Origin: Acidobacteriota bacterium | GTDB lineage: Bacteria; Acidobacteriota; Terriglobia; Bryobacterales; Bryobacteraceae | Reading direction: 5' to 3' | DNA: 64,000 nucleotides | NCBI GenBank assembly: GCA_003223115.1 | Contig: QHXW01000193.1 | Location: 39,173 to 103,172, forward strand | In this document: in pieces, positions 8,759 through 16,308 of the stretch | How positions within the stretch are numbered: position 1 is the first letter of the stretch | Layout of the letters: each line of letters begins with the position of its first letter | Notes under the pieces: model-generated | The model's database searches: none | Seen by the model: only the letters and a program-made list of their open reading frames with translations | What the model was told of the DNA's origin: nothing | Translations under genes and position numbers: made by a program

Positions 8759-10330
8759 TTAATAGGGCCGCACCTCGATGTTGCGCCACAGCAACTGCTC
8801 GTTCTCAGACCTTTTCTTCTTGATCTCATCAAACTTTACCTGCTGCGCGGCGGCACGCGGGTCTTTGGTCTTCTGGTAGAGGATCAGCAGATTGGCGTTC
8901 GCGCGGACATTCTCCGGCTCCAACTGAAGCGCGCGGGTCAGTTCCTTTCCGGCCGCCGCGTAATTCTGCATTCTAATGTGGACGTGCGCCAGTTCGCTGA
9001 GCCCGTCGGGAAAGTTGGCATTCGCCGCCACGGCCTGCTGCAACTCCCGTTCGGCTTCCGGCAGATGGTCTTCCTGTTTTGCGATACGGCCCAGAAAATA
9101 GTGCGCCCCCGCCGCCGTCTCGGACCTGTGCGCCACGTCCTCTAACTGCCTGCGAGCGGTTTCATAATTTCCCGTGTAGAAATAAGCCGCACCCAGAGCG
9201 AACCGCCCGCGCGGATCGGCGGGCTTGCGTTCGATGTATTTCTGAAAATAAGGCAGAGCGTCGCTGGGATTTCGGCCCTGCACAGCTACGGCGCCGAGCG
9301 CATAGTTGTAGTAAGGGTTCCCGGGACTGAGGCGCACTGCCTGTTCGAGTGACTTTCGCGCTTCGAGGGGCAGGTTCAACTCCACCGAGACCATTCCAAA
9401 AAAGAAATGGATCGACGCATTGTTTGGCTCCAGATCGCGCGCGTGCGCCAGGTAGCCGAGAGCGCCTTCCCAATCGTGCTGCTGGTAGGCGATACGCGCC
9501 AGTTCACTCAACAGCGAAACCGATGGCGCTCCGGCCTGCGCGGTCTTTTCCAGCAATTCGCGCGCCTGCGCCAGCTTACCTTCGTGCTCATCGAGCGCTC
9601 CCAGCCGTCCCAGAGTGGCAGGCGAAGCCAGGTTTTTCACGGCCAGGCCCTCAATCAATTTTGCGGCCAGCGCGGTGTCGTGAGATTCGAGCACCGGCAG
9701 GAGGGGCAGCAGGTCGGTTTCACCAAATTCGGGATCGCGCAGCAACCGTTCTGCAGTCTTGGCGGCCGTCGCCTTCTCGCCCAGCCCCGCGTAATCCGCG
9801 CATGCAACCGCCAGCGCCTGCGGTCGCGCCCGCAGATCTACGGGCATGCGGTCCAGGTGCTTGAGCGACTCCCGAAACGCGCCTTGGAGTGTCAGCAGTA
9901 AAGCAGATTGGTACAACGCCTCGACATTTCCGGGCTGATAAAGCAGGACACGATGATATGTGTCGAGAGCTTTCGGGAGAGCCTGGGTGTCCTTCGACGA
10001 ATTTTCCAGATATAGCCTGCCCAGGTTTAATAGCGCCCCCTCGAAGCCGGGCGCGCGGTCGATGGCCCGCTGGAAATCGGCCTCGGCTGCGCTGTAATTG
10101 CCTTGTTGAGCATCAACTACACCAAGCAGATTGTATAGCGCCGGTTCTTGTGGCTCTTGCTGGAGTGCCACATTCAACCGTTCGCGGGCGCCAGCGAGAT
10201 CGCCTTGATGGATGAGTTGCTGAATTTTCGAGAGCGATCCTTTATCAGACGGCGCCGCGGCGCCAGCCAGGGCAACGGCAAAAAGCAGGAGAATTCGCAG
10301 CGGTATAGTGAGCGGCCCTGGGATAATCAC
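8759..10330 (-). CDS. Secreted TPR-repeat protein, first of four in tandem
   Basis: 523 residues from GTG 10330. Residues about 8-26 form a signal peptide (LRILLLFAVALAGAAA). At least ten TPR-like units follow, including ALYNLLGVVDAQQGNYSAAE and ASIHFFFGMVSVELNLPLEA. It is the largest of the series and is first in the operon, about 60 bp downstream of a TATAAT box. The C-terminus (QQVKFDEIKKKRSEN) is charged. No enzymatic motif is visible. A scaffold in the periplasm or at the outer membrane is a guess from the fold and signal peptide only. Confidence 0.75.
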   Translation of the reverse strand: MIIPGPLTIPLRILLLFAVALAGAAAPSDKGSLSKIQQLIHQGDLAGARERLNVALQQEPQEPALYNLLGVVDAQQGNYSAAEADFQRAIDRAPGFEGALLNLGRLYLENSSKDTQALPKALDTYHRVLLYQPGNVEALYQSALLLTLQGAFRESLKHLDRMPVDLRARPQALAVACADYAGLGEKATAAKTAERLLRDPEFGETDLLPLLPVLESHDTALAAKLIEGLAVKNLASPATLGRLGALDEHEGKLAQARELLEKTAQAGAPSVSLLSELARIAYQQHDWEGALGYLAHARDLEPNNASIHFFFGMVSVELNLPLEARKSLEQAVRLSPGNPYYNYALGAVAVQGRNPSDALPYFQKYIERKPADPRGRFALGAAYFYTGNYETARRQLEDVAHRSETAAGAHYFLGRIAKQEDHLPEAERELQQAVAANANFPDGLSELAHVHIRMQNYAAAGKELTRALQLEPENVRANANLLILYQKTKDPRAAAQQVKFDEIKKKRSENEQLLWRNIEVRPY

Positions 10331-10391
10331 GCGCAGGAATGAGTTAACAGCTAAATTCGGCCAACAATGTTCACAAACTGGATCAGCCCGT

Positions 10392-10397
10392 ATTATA
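10392..10397 (-). promoter_or_regulatory. Candidate -10 box for the TPR operon
   Basis: The minus strand reads a perfect TATAAT at 10397-10392, about 60 bp before the GTG of the first TPR gene and just after the end of dnaE2. No convincing -35 box is seen 16-18 bp upstream. Confidence 0.3.
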
Positions 10398-10427
10398 CCT
10401 TCCGAGAACTACCGGCATCCGGACACC

Positions 10428-13400
10428 TTAGTGAAAATCATGCGATAGGGCAGCCATCACGACGGCTGGTAGCGCTTCAACTCTTCCTGCCTTTACGGAA
10501 ATGACGTTATCGAGATTTTGCAGCGTGCCGTCGATCAATAAGAAGGGCTCATGGACCAGTACGAAGCGGTAGCGGTCGTATAAATCTGGTGTGACGATCG
10601 CGTTGAGCACTCCGGTTTCATCCTCCATGCTCAAAAACACGAAGCCTTTGGCAGTGCCGGGCCGCTGCCGCACGATTACACAGCCTGCTACACGCACAGC
10701 GCTGCCATTGCGCATTGGACGCAAATGACGGGCCGGTGTAACTCCGAGCGTATTCATCTCCTCGCGGCGATAAGCCATGGGATGGCGGCCCAGAGTGAGT
10801 CCGGTGCCGCTGAAGTCCGCGTTCATGCGCTCTTGAACGCTCATGCGCACAAGCGGAGACACGCGCTCCGCCTCTGGCAAAGTATCGAGCAACGGACCCA
10901 CAGGCTGCGCGGCGCGTGCGGTTTGCCATAGTGCGTCCCGGCGGTGTGCTGCCTCGAGTGAATTGAGGGCGCCCACCTCGGCAAGTTTCGTCATTTCATC
11001 CTTGCGTAACTCTGGAACGCGGCGCACCAGGTCGTCAATATCGCAGAACGGGATACGGGCGCGTTCGCGCACAATCCCGCGGCCGGTCTCTTCACGCAGA
11101 CCTTTGACGTACCGTAATCCGAGACGAGCACGCAGGTGGAATTTGTTATCCCCCATGTTCGCCGCTTGATCAGACGCGCCTGCTTCGATGGTGCATAACC
11201 AGTCTGATGTTGTGACATCAATTGGCAGCACGCGCAGTCCGTGCCGGCGCGCATCATTGATCAGGATTGCGGGCGCATAAAATCCCATGGGCTGGTTGTT
11301 GAGCATGGCCGCGGTGAAGGCCGCCAGATAATGACACTTCAAATAGGCGCTGGCATATGCCAACAGCGCGAAGCTGGCCGCGTGCGATTCGGGAAATCCG
11401 TACAGCGCGAATGATGTGATCGACTGCACGATGCGGTTCTGCGTTTCACCCGTGATTCTGTTGCGTTCCATGCCCGCGCGCAGTTTCACCTCCACCTCAC
11501 GCATGCGGCGTTCGGAGCGTTTGAACCCCATGGCGCGGCGCAGCTCTTCGGCCTCACCGCCGGTGAATCCGGCCACAATCATGGCCATGCGTAACAATTG
11601 CTCCTGGAACAGCGGAATTCCTAGAGTGCGTTTCAAAACTGGTTCGAGTGATGGGTGCAGGTAGTCCACAGACTCACGTCCCTGCCGCCGCTGCAGATAT
11701 GGATTCACCATCTCGCCCACGATGGGGCCTGGACGAATAATGGCCACCTCCACCACGATGTCGTAGAACGTTCGGGGACAGAGGCGCGGTAGACAGGACA
11801 TCTGCGCGCGGCTCTCCACCTGAAACATAGCGATGGTATCGGCCCTTTGCAGGGCGCGATAAATCGCCGGATCATCCGCCGGCAGATGCGCCAGGTCCAC
11901 CTCATCGCCATAATGATCGCGGATCAAATTGATGGAATCCTTGATCACTGCCATCATTCCCAGGCCCAGCAGATCGACCTTGATGATTCCCATATCAGCG
12001 CAATCATCTTTGTCCCATTGCACGACCACACGGCCCGGCATGGTCGCCGGTTCGAGCGGAACCACGGAATCGAGCTGTCCCTGGCAGATCACCATGCCGC
12101 CCGAATGCTGGCCCAGGTGACGCGGCAGGTCCTGAACTCCGAGATACAGCTCCAAAAATTTTCGGATGCGCTGGTTCGTGAGATCCAGGCCCGCGTCCTG
12201 GAACTGGCGCTCGGGCGTGTCTTTCGGATCTTTCCATTCCCAGGTGCGTACCAGGCTTGAAAGCCGTTCGAGAGTCGAGACCTCGAATCCCAGCGCTTTG
12301 CCTACTTCCCGCGCCGCGGAACGTCCACGATAAGTAATGACATTGGCCGTCATGGCAGCGCCCAGTTTTCCGTAGCGCTCATACACATACTGGATGACAT
12401 GCTCGCGATCGTCACCAGAAGGCAGGTCGATATCGATATCCGGCCATTCTCCGCGTTCTTCGGAAAGAAAACGCTCGAACAGTAGCTCCATCGAAATGGG
12501 ATCGACCGCCGTGATCCCCAGCGAATAACAGACAGCGCTATTGGCCGCCGAGCCGCGTCCTTGCGCGAGAATGCCGTTGTTTTTGCAGAACTCGATGATG
12601 TCCCACACAATGAGGAAATATCCGGGAAGCTTCAGTTTCTCGATGAGCACCATCTCGCGCTCGATCTGCCGCTGTGCTTTCTCGTGGTATGGACGATAGC
12701 GGAGGCGCGCGCCTTCATCTGCCCTCTGGCGGAGAAACGACATCATGGTTTCGCCCGGAGGAACCGGATAACGCGGAAATTCGTAACCCAGATCGGCAAG
12801 AGTGAAGTCCAGCCGCGTAGAAATTTCCCGAGTGTTGGCGATGGCTTCCGGCATGTCCGCGAACAGCCGTGACATTTCCCAAGCGGATTTCATATGCCGC
12901 TCGGAATTTTGTGCGAGCAGCCGGCCTGCATCCGCGAGTGTGACGTGATTACGCACGCAGGTGAGCACGTCGAGCACCTCACGCTGTTCAGGTCTCGAAT
13001 AGCGAACGCCGTTGGTCGCCACCAGTGGGACGCGCAGACGCCGGGCGGCTTCGAGCATGGCTTGATTACCAGCTTCTTCTTCACGGTTGAAATGCCGTTG
13101 GATCTCGGCGAAGACATTACCGCGGCCGAAGATATCCATGAGGCGCTGCAAGCAGGATCTGGGATCCTGGGTTTGGGATTTAGAGCAACCCTCGAACTTC
13201 GGGTTCTCCGCCGGCGCCAAACAGATCAGCCCTTTTGCGAACTCCGCCATTTCTTCCGGAGCAGCGGTGACTGCACCTTTTTTGGCGCGGAGCTTCATGC
13301 GACTGGCGAGGCGGCACAGGTTCTGATAACCGGTGCGATTCTCAATCAGAAGCGGGTATGACGATCCGTCCGTGCAGGTGATTTCCGCGCCGATATGCGC

Positions 13401-13586
13401 GCGGATGCCGACCTTTTTTGCCGCCATGTGGAATCGGGGCGAACCGTAGAAGCCATCGCGATCGAGCAGTGCCAGGGCAGGGTAGTCCAGATGCGCCGCC
13501 GTTGCTGCCAGTTCCTCCGGCAGCGACGCACCTTGCAAAAAGCTGAACGCAGAGCGCGCGTGCAACTCGATGTAGGTCTCAGTCAT
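10428..13586 (-). CDS. dnaE2: Error-prone DNA polymerase DnaE2 (ImuC)
   Basis: 1052 residues from ATG 13586, chosen because the sequence from there (MTETYIELHARSAFSFLQGA) matches DnaE N-termini; a TTG five codons earlier also exists. The PHP domain covers about residues 1-220. The polymerase palm carries the catalytic acids in PDIDIDLPSGDD. Later come the finger region (GQHSGGMVICQG), helix-hairpin-helix and OB-fold (VRVAGCVIVRQRPGTAKGF). The stretch at about residues 127-146, rich in polar residues, looks like an insertion within the PHP region. The enzyme performs translesion synthesis with ImuA/ImuB in damage-induced mutagenesis. The ATG overlaps the imuB stop by 8 bp, which confirms the operon. 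Confidence 0.95.
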   Translation of the reverse strand: MTETYIELHARSAFSFLQGASLPEELAATAAHLDYPALALLDRDGFYGSPRFHMAAKKVGIRAHIGAEITCTDGSSYPLLIENRTGYQNLCRLASRMKLRAKKGAVTAAPEEMAEFAKGLICLAPAENPKFEGCSKSQTQDPRSCLQRLMDIFGRGNVFAEIQRHFNREEEAGNQAMLEAARRLRVPLVATNGVRYSRPEQREVLDVLTCVRNHVTLADAGRLLAQNSERHMKSAWEMSRLFADMPEAIANTREISTRLDFTLADLGYEFPRYPVPPGETMMSFLRQRADEGARLRYRPYHEKAQRQIEREMVLIEKLKLPGYFLIVWDIIEFCKNNGILAQGRGSAANSAVCYSLGITAVDPISMELLFERFLSEERGEWPDIDIDLPSGDDREHVIQYVYERYGKLGAAMTANVITYRGRSAAREVGKALGFEVSTLERLSSLVRTWEWKDPKDTPERQFQDAGLDLTNQRIRKFLELYLGVQDLPRHLGQHSGGMVICQGQLDSVVPLEPATMPGRVVVQWDKDDCADMGIIKVDLLGLGMMAVIKDSINLIRDHYGDEVDLAHLPADDPAIYRALQRADTIAMFQVESRAQMSCLPRLCPRTFYDIVVEVAIIRPGPIVGEMVNPYLQRRQGRESVDYLHPSLEPVLKRTLGIPLFQEQLLRMAMIVAGFTGGEAEELRRAMGFKRSERRMREVEVKLRAGMERNRITGETQNRIVQSITSFALYGFPESHAASFALLAYASAYLKCHYLAAFTAAMLNNQPMGFYAPAILINDARRHGLRVLPIDVTTSDWLCTIEAGASDQAANMGDNKFHLRARLGLRYVKGLREETGRGIVRERARIPFCDIDDLVRRVPELRKDEMTKLAEVGALNSLEAAHRRDALWQTARAAQPVGPLLDTLPEAERVSPLVRMSVQERMNADFSGTGLTLGRHPMAYRREEMNTLGVTPARHLRPMRNGSAVRVAGCVIVRQRPGTAKGFVFLSMEDETGVLNAIVTPDLYDRYRFVLVHEPFLLIDGTLQNLDNVISVKAGRVEALPAVVMAALSHDFH

Positions 13587-14838
13587 AGCAGCCCTCGACA
13601 AACCAGCGGCCGTTTTGCCATTCGCAATAGATGCGGTAGAGAGCGCCGTCGCTCAACGCAATATCCCACTCGTCACGCGACCACGCGTCTGCAGTCCACC
13701 AGCCACCCGATGTGCGCCACGGCCCGGCAAACGCCAGCACTTTTCCTTGAATGCCTGGAGCGGAGATGTAGGTGGGATGCCCGCCTGGAGCTTGCACCTT
13801 GGCACTTTTCGGCGGCCGGAAAACACGAAACGCAAGATGATGCAGGCACTCCTGACCGCGCTTTGCCGCAGAAACTTTACCAGCATGAATGGCTGGTCCA
13901 CGCAGGAGAAATGCACCCGGACGATGAGTATCCAACAGTTCCGGCGTGCCGACATTCTGCGGGCCCACAAGGGCAGTGATGCGCGCCAGCGTCAACTCCA
14001 GTTTCTCCGGCTCAGGCGCCAGCGGAATGAACAATCCGTTTTGCGTCACGCGCGGCTTGGCCGGCTCGGCAGTGATCGACACCTTGAGGATGGGGGCGCT
14101 GGGCGGGTGCTCCTTCAAATCCAGCTCCAGCAGCTTCAAAAATATGCGCGGGCTGCGCATGGGCACCGGCAAACGGATGGCACGCATGTGCTCGCTTGCG
14201 CGTTCCAGTTTCATATGCAAATGTAGTTCGATGGCTGCCAGGGCCCGCTCCTCCAGCCGCGCGCAAATATCTCCCAACAGGCGCGCCAGCACGAACAGCA
14301 GCGGCTCGAGCAACTCCACTGGATATTCGAGCTCCAGTTCTTCCTCGAAACGAAGCGGCGCTTCCAACGGCACCAGCGGCCGGTCGCCTTCACCACGCGC
14401 GAGCATCTGCAGCCTGACGCCTTCCTCACCCAAGCGCGCGGCGACTCCCATCTCCGGCAGCGCAGCCAGATCGCGAAATGTGCGAATTCCCCAGCGCTCG
14501 AGCGTCTCCGCTATCTCCGGCAGAGGCGAAAGCAGATGGATTGGCAGGCTGGATAAATACTTGGCTTCATCGCCGTGCGGGATCACGTGAATGCCGGAAA
14601 ATCCTCTTGCCGCGTGATACGCCGCGTCGGGATTCGACGCAATCGCAATATTGACCGGAATGCCGATGCGTCGAAGCATGGCATTCGCAATGTCATGCTC
14701 TGTGCCGAACAAGTGACCCAGGCCGCCGATGTCCAGTGTGACGGTATCCCCATCGGTCTGTTCCACCTTGGGTGAAAAAGTGTGGGCGCAGGTAAGCAGC
14801 CGTTCGCTTTCGTTCGTTGCATGCACGCAGGCAAACAC
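13579..14838 (-). CDS. imuB: ImuB, inactive Y-family polymerase-like protein (short form)
   Basis: 419 residues from GTG with a good ribosome binding site (GAGGTG). It resembles Y-family polymerases from the palm onward: FSPKVEQTDGDTVTLDIGGL, then the helix-hairpin-helix little-finger region (LERWGIRTFRDLAALPEMG). The catalytic acidic residues of the first and third Y-family motifs are absent, as in other ImuB proteins, so it should act as an adaptor to the sliding clamp rather than as a polymerase. The C-terminus (residues about 360-419, ending GRWFVEGCYD) is the usual ImuB tail. Relative to canonical ImuB, roughly the first 80 residues are missing. It lies 4 bp after imuA. Confidence 0.85.
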   Translation of the reverse strand: MFACVHATNESERLLTCAHTFSPKVEQTDGDTVTLDIGGLGHLFGTEHDIANAMLRRIGIPVNIAIASNPDAAYHAARGFSGIHVIPHGDEAKYLSSLPIHLLSPLPEIAETLERWGIRTFRDLAALPEMGVAARLGEEGVRLQMLARGEGDRPLVPLEAPLRFEEELELEYPVELLEPLLFVLARLLGDICARLEERALAAIELHLHMKLERASEHMRAIRLPVPMRSPRIFLKLLELDLKEHPPSAPILKVSITAEPAKPRVTQNGLFIPLAPEPEKLELTLARITALVGPQNVGTPELLDTHRPGAFLLRGPAIHAGKVSAAKRGQECLHHLAFRVFRPPKSAKVQAPGGHPTYISAPGIQGKVLAFAGPWRTSGGWWTADAWSRDEWDIALSDGALYRIYCEWQNGRWFVEGCYD

Positions 14839-14842
14839 GCAA

Positions 14843-15499
14843 TCACCTCAGCGCAGGTGTTTCAAAATTCGCAGCGGCAGGACGCAGCGGCTTCCGTCGC
14901 TCAGCATGAAATTCCATGCCGCGTAATAGCAGGGAGCACCCGGGCGCGCCGGTCCACGCTATCCGGCTGTGTGTAAATTCCACTGCAAGCGCGGCCGAAG
15001 GCCGTGCGAGAGGTGAGCGCTCGACAACCACCAGCGCAGTAGGCGTGTGCTCGATAGCGCGGCGGAGGCGATACCAGGAGGCGAGCGAGATGCGGCGCGC
15101 GGTTTCAGGTGCGACATCGCCTAGGTCCATCACCACGACGCCAAACCCGCCGGCCTGCAACACCAGATCCGTGGCCTGCAGCGCGTGCTCGGTATTGCCG
15201 CGGCAACGAATCCACAGCAAGCGCTCGAGCGCTACGCCGGCTTTGGCGGCCGATTCGGGATCGAACACGTCGCTCGCATCCACTAGGACGCAGAACTCCT
15301 CGCGCGCTGTGGCCTGCGCCATAAACGCGAACGCCAAGCTTGTCCGGCCCGAGGACGCAGGCCCGTAGAGATCGGTCACAACTCCTCGAGGAATGCCGTC
15401 GAAGGCTCGATCGAATGCAGCAATTCCGGACGGCAATACTTCCGGCGCATGCAACTCAGGTAATTGAAAACGAAAGTTTTGAAGGAGAGCGGTGGCCAT
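14843..15499 (-). CDS. imuA: ImuA-like RecA-fold protein of the mutasome
   Basis: 218 residues from ATG. The order matches RecA-like ATPases: LPSGIAAFDRAFDGIPRGVV, a Walker A-like GPASSGRTS (residues about 46-54), then a Walker B-like VVMDLGD. ImuA proteins lack full RecA activity and associate with ImuB and DnaE2 during induced mutagenesis. It is the first gene of the imuA-imuB-dnaE2 operon, and the upstream region carries a LexA-like direct repeat. The start is preceded by TACCTCCC on the coding strand, which gives only a weak ribosome binding site. Confidence 0.8.
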   Translation of the reverse strand: MATALLQNFRFQLPELHAPEVLPSGIAAFDRAFDGIPRGVVTDLYGPASSGRTSLAFAFMAQATAREEFCVLVDASDVFDPESAAKAGVALERLLWIRCRGNTEHALQATDLVLQAGGFGVVVMDLGDVAPETARRISLASWYRLRRAIEHTPTALVVVERSPLARPSAALAVEFTHSRIAWTGAPGCSLLLRGMEFHAERRKPLRPAAANFETPALR

Positions 15500-15516
15500 G
15501 GGAGGTATTTTTTATA

Positions 15517-15531
15517 TTTCGCTTTTTGTTC
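15517..15531. promoter_or_regulatory. lexA box: Possible LexA box (TTTC-N7-GTTC) before imuA
   Basis: The plus strand reads TTTCGCTTTTTGTTC, equal to GAAC-N7-GAAA on the imuA strand, about 18 bp before the imuA ATG. The alphaproteobacterial LexA box is the direct repeat GTTC-N7-GTTC, so this differs at one base. imu cassettes are LexA-controlled in other phyla. The acidobacterial LexA motif is not something I can confirm from this window. Confidence 0.3.
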
Positions 15532-15574
15532 GTCTTACTCTAATTTTGCCGCACGCTCCTGGATTGAGTCAATC

Positions 15575-15622
15575 GTATACTTTCCAAGTAGAAGTAATAT
15601 ATTTAAGCATTTGGTATACTTT
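15575..15622 (+). promoter_or_regulatory. Two GTATACTTT direct repeats before the antitoxin gene
   Basis: GTATACTTT occurs at 15575-15583 and again at 15614-15622, spaced 39 bp start to start. Each contains the palindrome GTATAC. The second contains TATACT (15616-15621), a good -10 box only 7 bp before the ATG at 15629. This suits an autorepressed toxin-antitoxin promoter in which the AbrB-fold antitoxin covers the -10 element. Confidence 0.4.
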
Positions 15623-15628
15623 TTAGAG

Positions 15629-15916
15629 ATGGTTGAACTATTTGAGGCTCGTGCTACCGAGAAGGGCCAGATCGTCATCCCGGCGGAATTGCGTAAAAGG
15701 TTTGGCATTAAAAAAGGGACAAGGATCAAAGTTTCTGAAAAAGATGATCAGATCATCCTCAGTCCTCTCACCCCGGAAGTGATCCGCGCAAAATTGAGAA
15801 AGCTGCGTGGAAGCGTCAAAGGCGGACAATCTCTGACCAAAGAGCTGGAAGCGGAACGGGCGCGCGATAAAGATAAAGAGGAGCGCAGCGTTGAAAGCTG
15901 GCAGCGTCTTCGATAG
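15629..15916 (+). CDS. vapB: AbrB/MazE-fold antitoxin (VapB-like)
   Basis: 95 residues from ATG 15629. An in-frame start further upstream (15464) would run through the imuA start and give an unrelated N-terminus, so I reject it. Residues 7-50 are a swapped-hairpin AbrB domain: ARATEKGQIVIPAELRKRFG, KKGTRIKVSEKDDQIIL. The C-terminal half is charged (GSVKGGQSLTKELEAERARD) and would wrap the toxin. It is followed by a PIN-domain toxin whose start overlaps it by 26 bp. The antitoxin binds its own promoter and neutralises the nuclease. Confidence 0.88.
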   Translation: MVELFEARATEKGQIVIPAELRKRFGIKKGTRIKVSEKDDQIILSPLTPEVIRAKLRKLRGSVKGGQSLTKELEAERARDKDKEERSVESWQRLR

Positions 15917-16289
15917 CTGGGCAATTCTGGCGTATGTTCATAATGAAGCCGCGGCGGACAAAATTGAAGATCTGCTGGTGGACTCCGCAGGGCTGAAGAC
16001 TGCCTGGATCAGCAGCATCAATCTGGGCGAGGTCTGGTATTCACTCGCTCGACGGAAATCTCGAGCCACGGCGGATCAGCAACTTCTCACGCTATCCGAA
16101 ATCGGTCTGGAGCGACTGGATGTCGACTGGCCTATGGTGTTGCAGGCAGCCGACTACAAGTCCCGGCATAAAATTTCTTATGCCGATGCCTTCGCCGCGG
16201 CGCTGGCAAAACGGCAAAATGCCGAATTAGTAACGGGCGATCGCGAGTTTCGCGCGCTCGAAGGCGAGATCAATATTCATTGGCTGTGA
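15891..16289 (+). CDS. vapC: PIN-domain ribonuclease toxin (VapC-like)
   Basis: 132 residues from TTG 15891 with GAGGAG about 8 bp upstream; the start lies inside the antitoxin gene, as is usual for such pairs. All four acidic PIN residues are visible: Asp8 (VFDSWAIL), Glu47 (NLGEVW), Asp99 (SYADAF) and Asp117 (TGDREF). PIN toxins cleave tRNA or rRNA when the antitoxin is lost. The pair appears intact, unlike the hicBA remnant at 30.6 kb. It ends 19 bp before the convergent end of mutL. Confidence 0.9.
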   Translation: MKAGSVFDSWAILAYVHNEAAADKIEDLLVDSAGLKTAWISSINLGEVWYSLARRKSRATADQQLLTLSEIGLERLDVDWPMVLQAADYKSRHKISYADAFAAALAKRQNAELVTGDREFRALEGEINIHWL

Positions 16290-16308
16290 GTTGCACCGAA
16301 AGTGTCGG

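Noticed and set aside
10618..10929. Small ORFs inside dnaE2
   Set aside because: All are alternative frames of an intact, conserved 1052-residue polymerase.
15464..15628. N-terminal extension of the vapB antitoxin to 15464
   Set aside because: The added residues overlap the imuA start and its promoter and are unrelated to AbrB-fold proteins; ATG 15629 fits the family.
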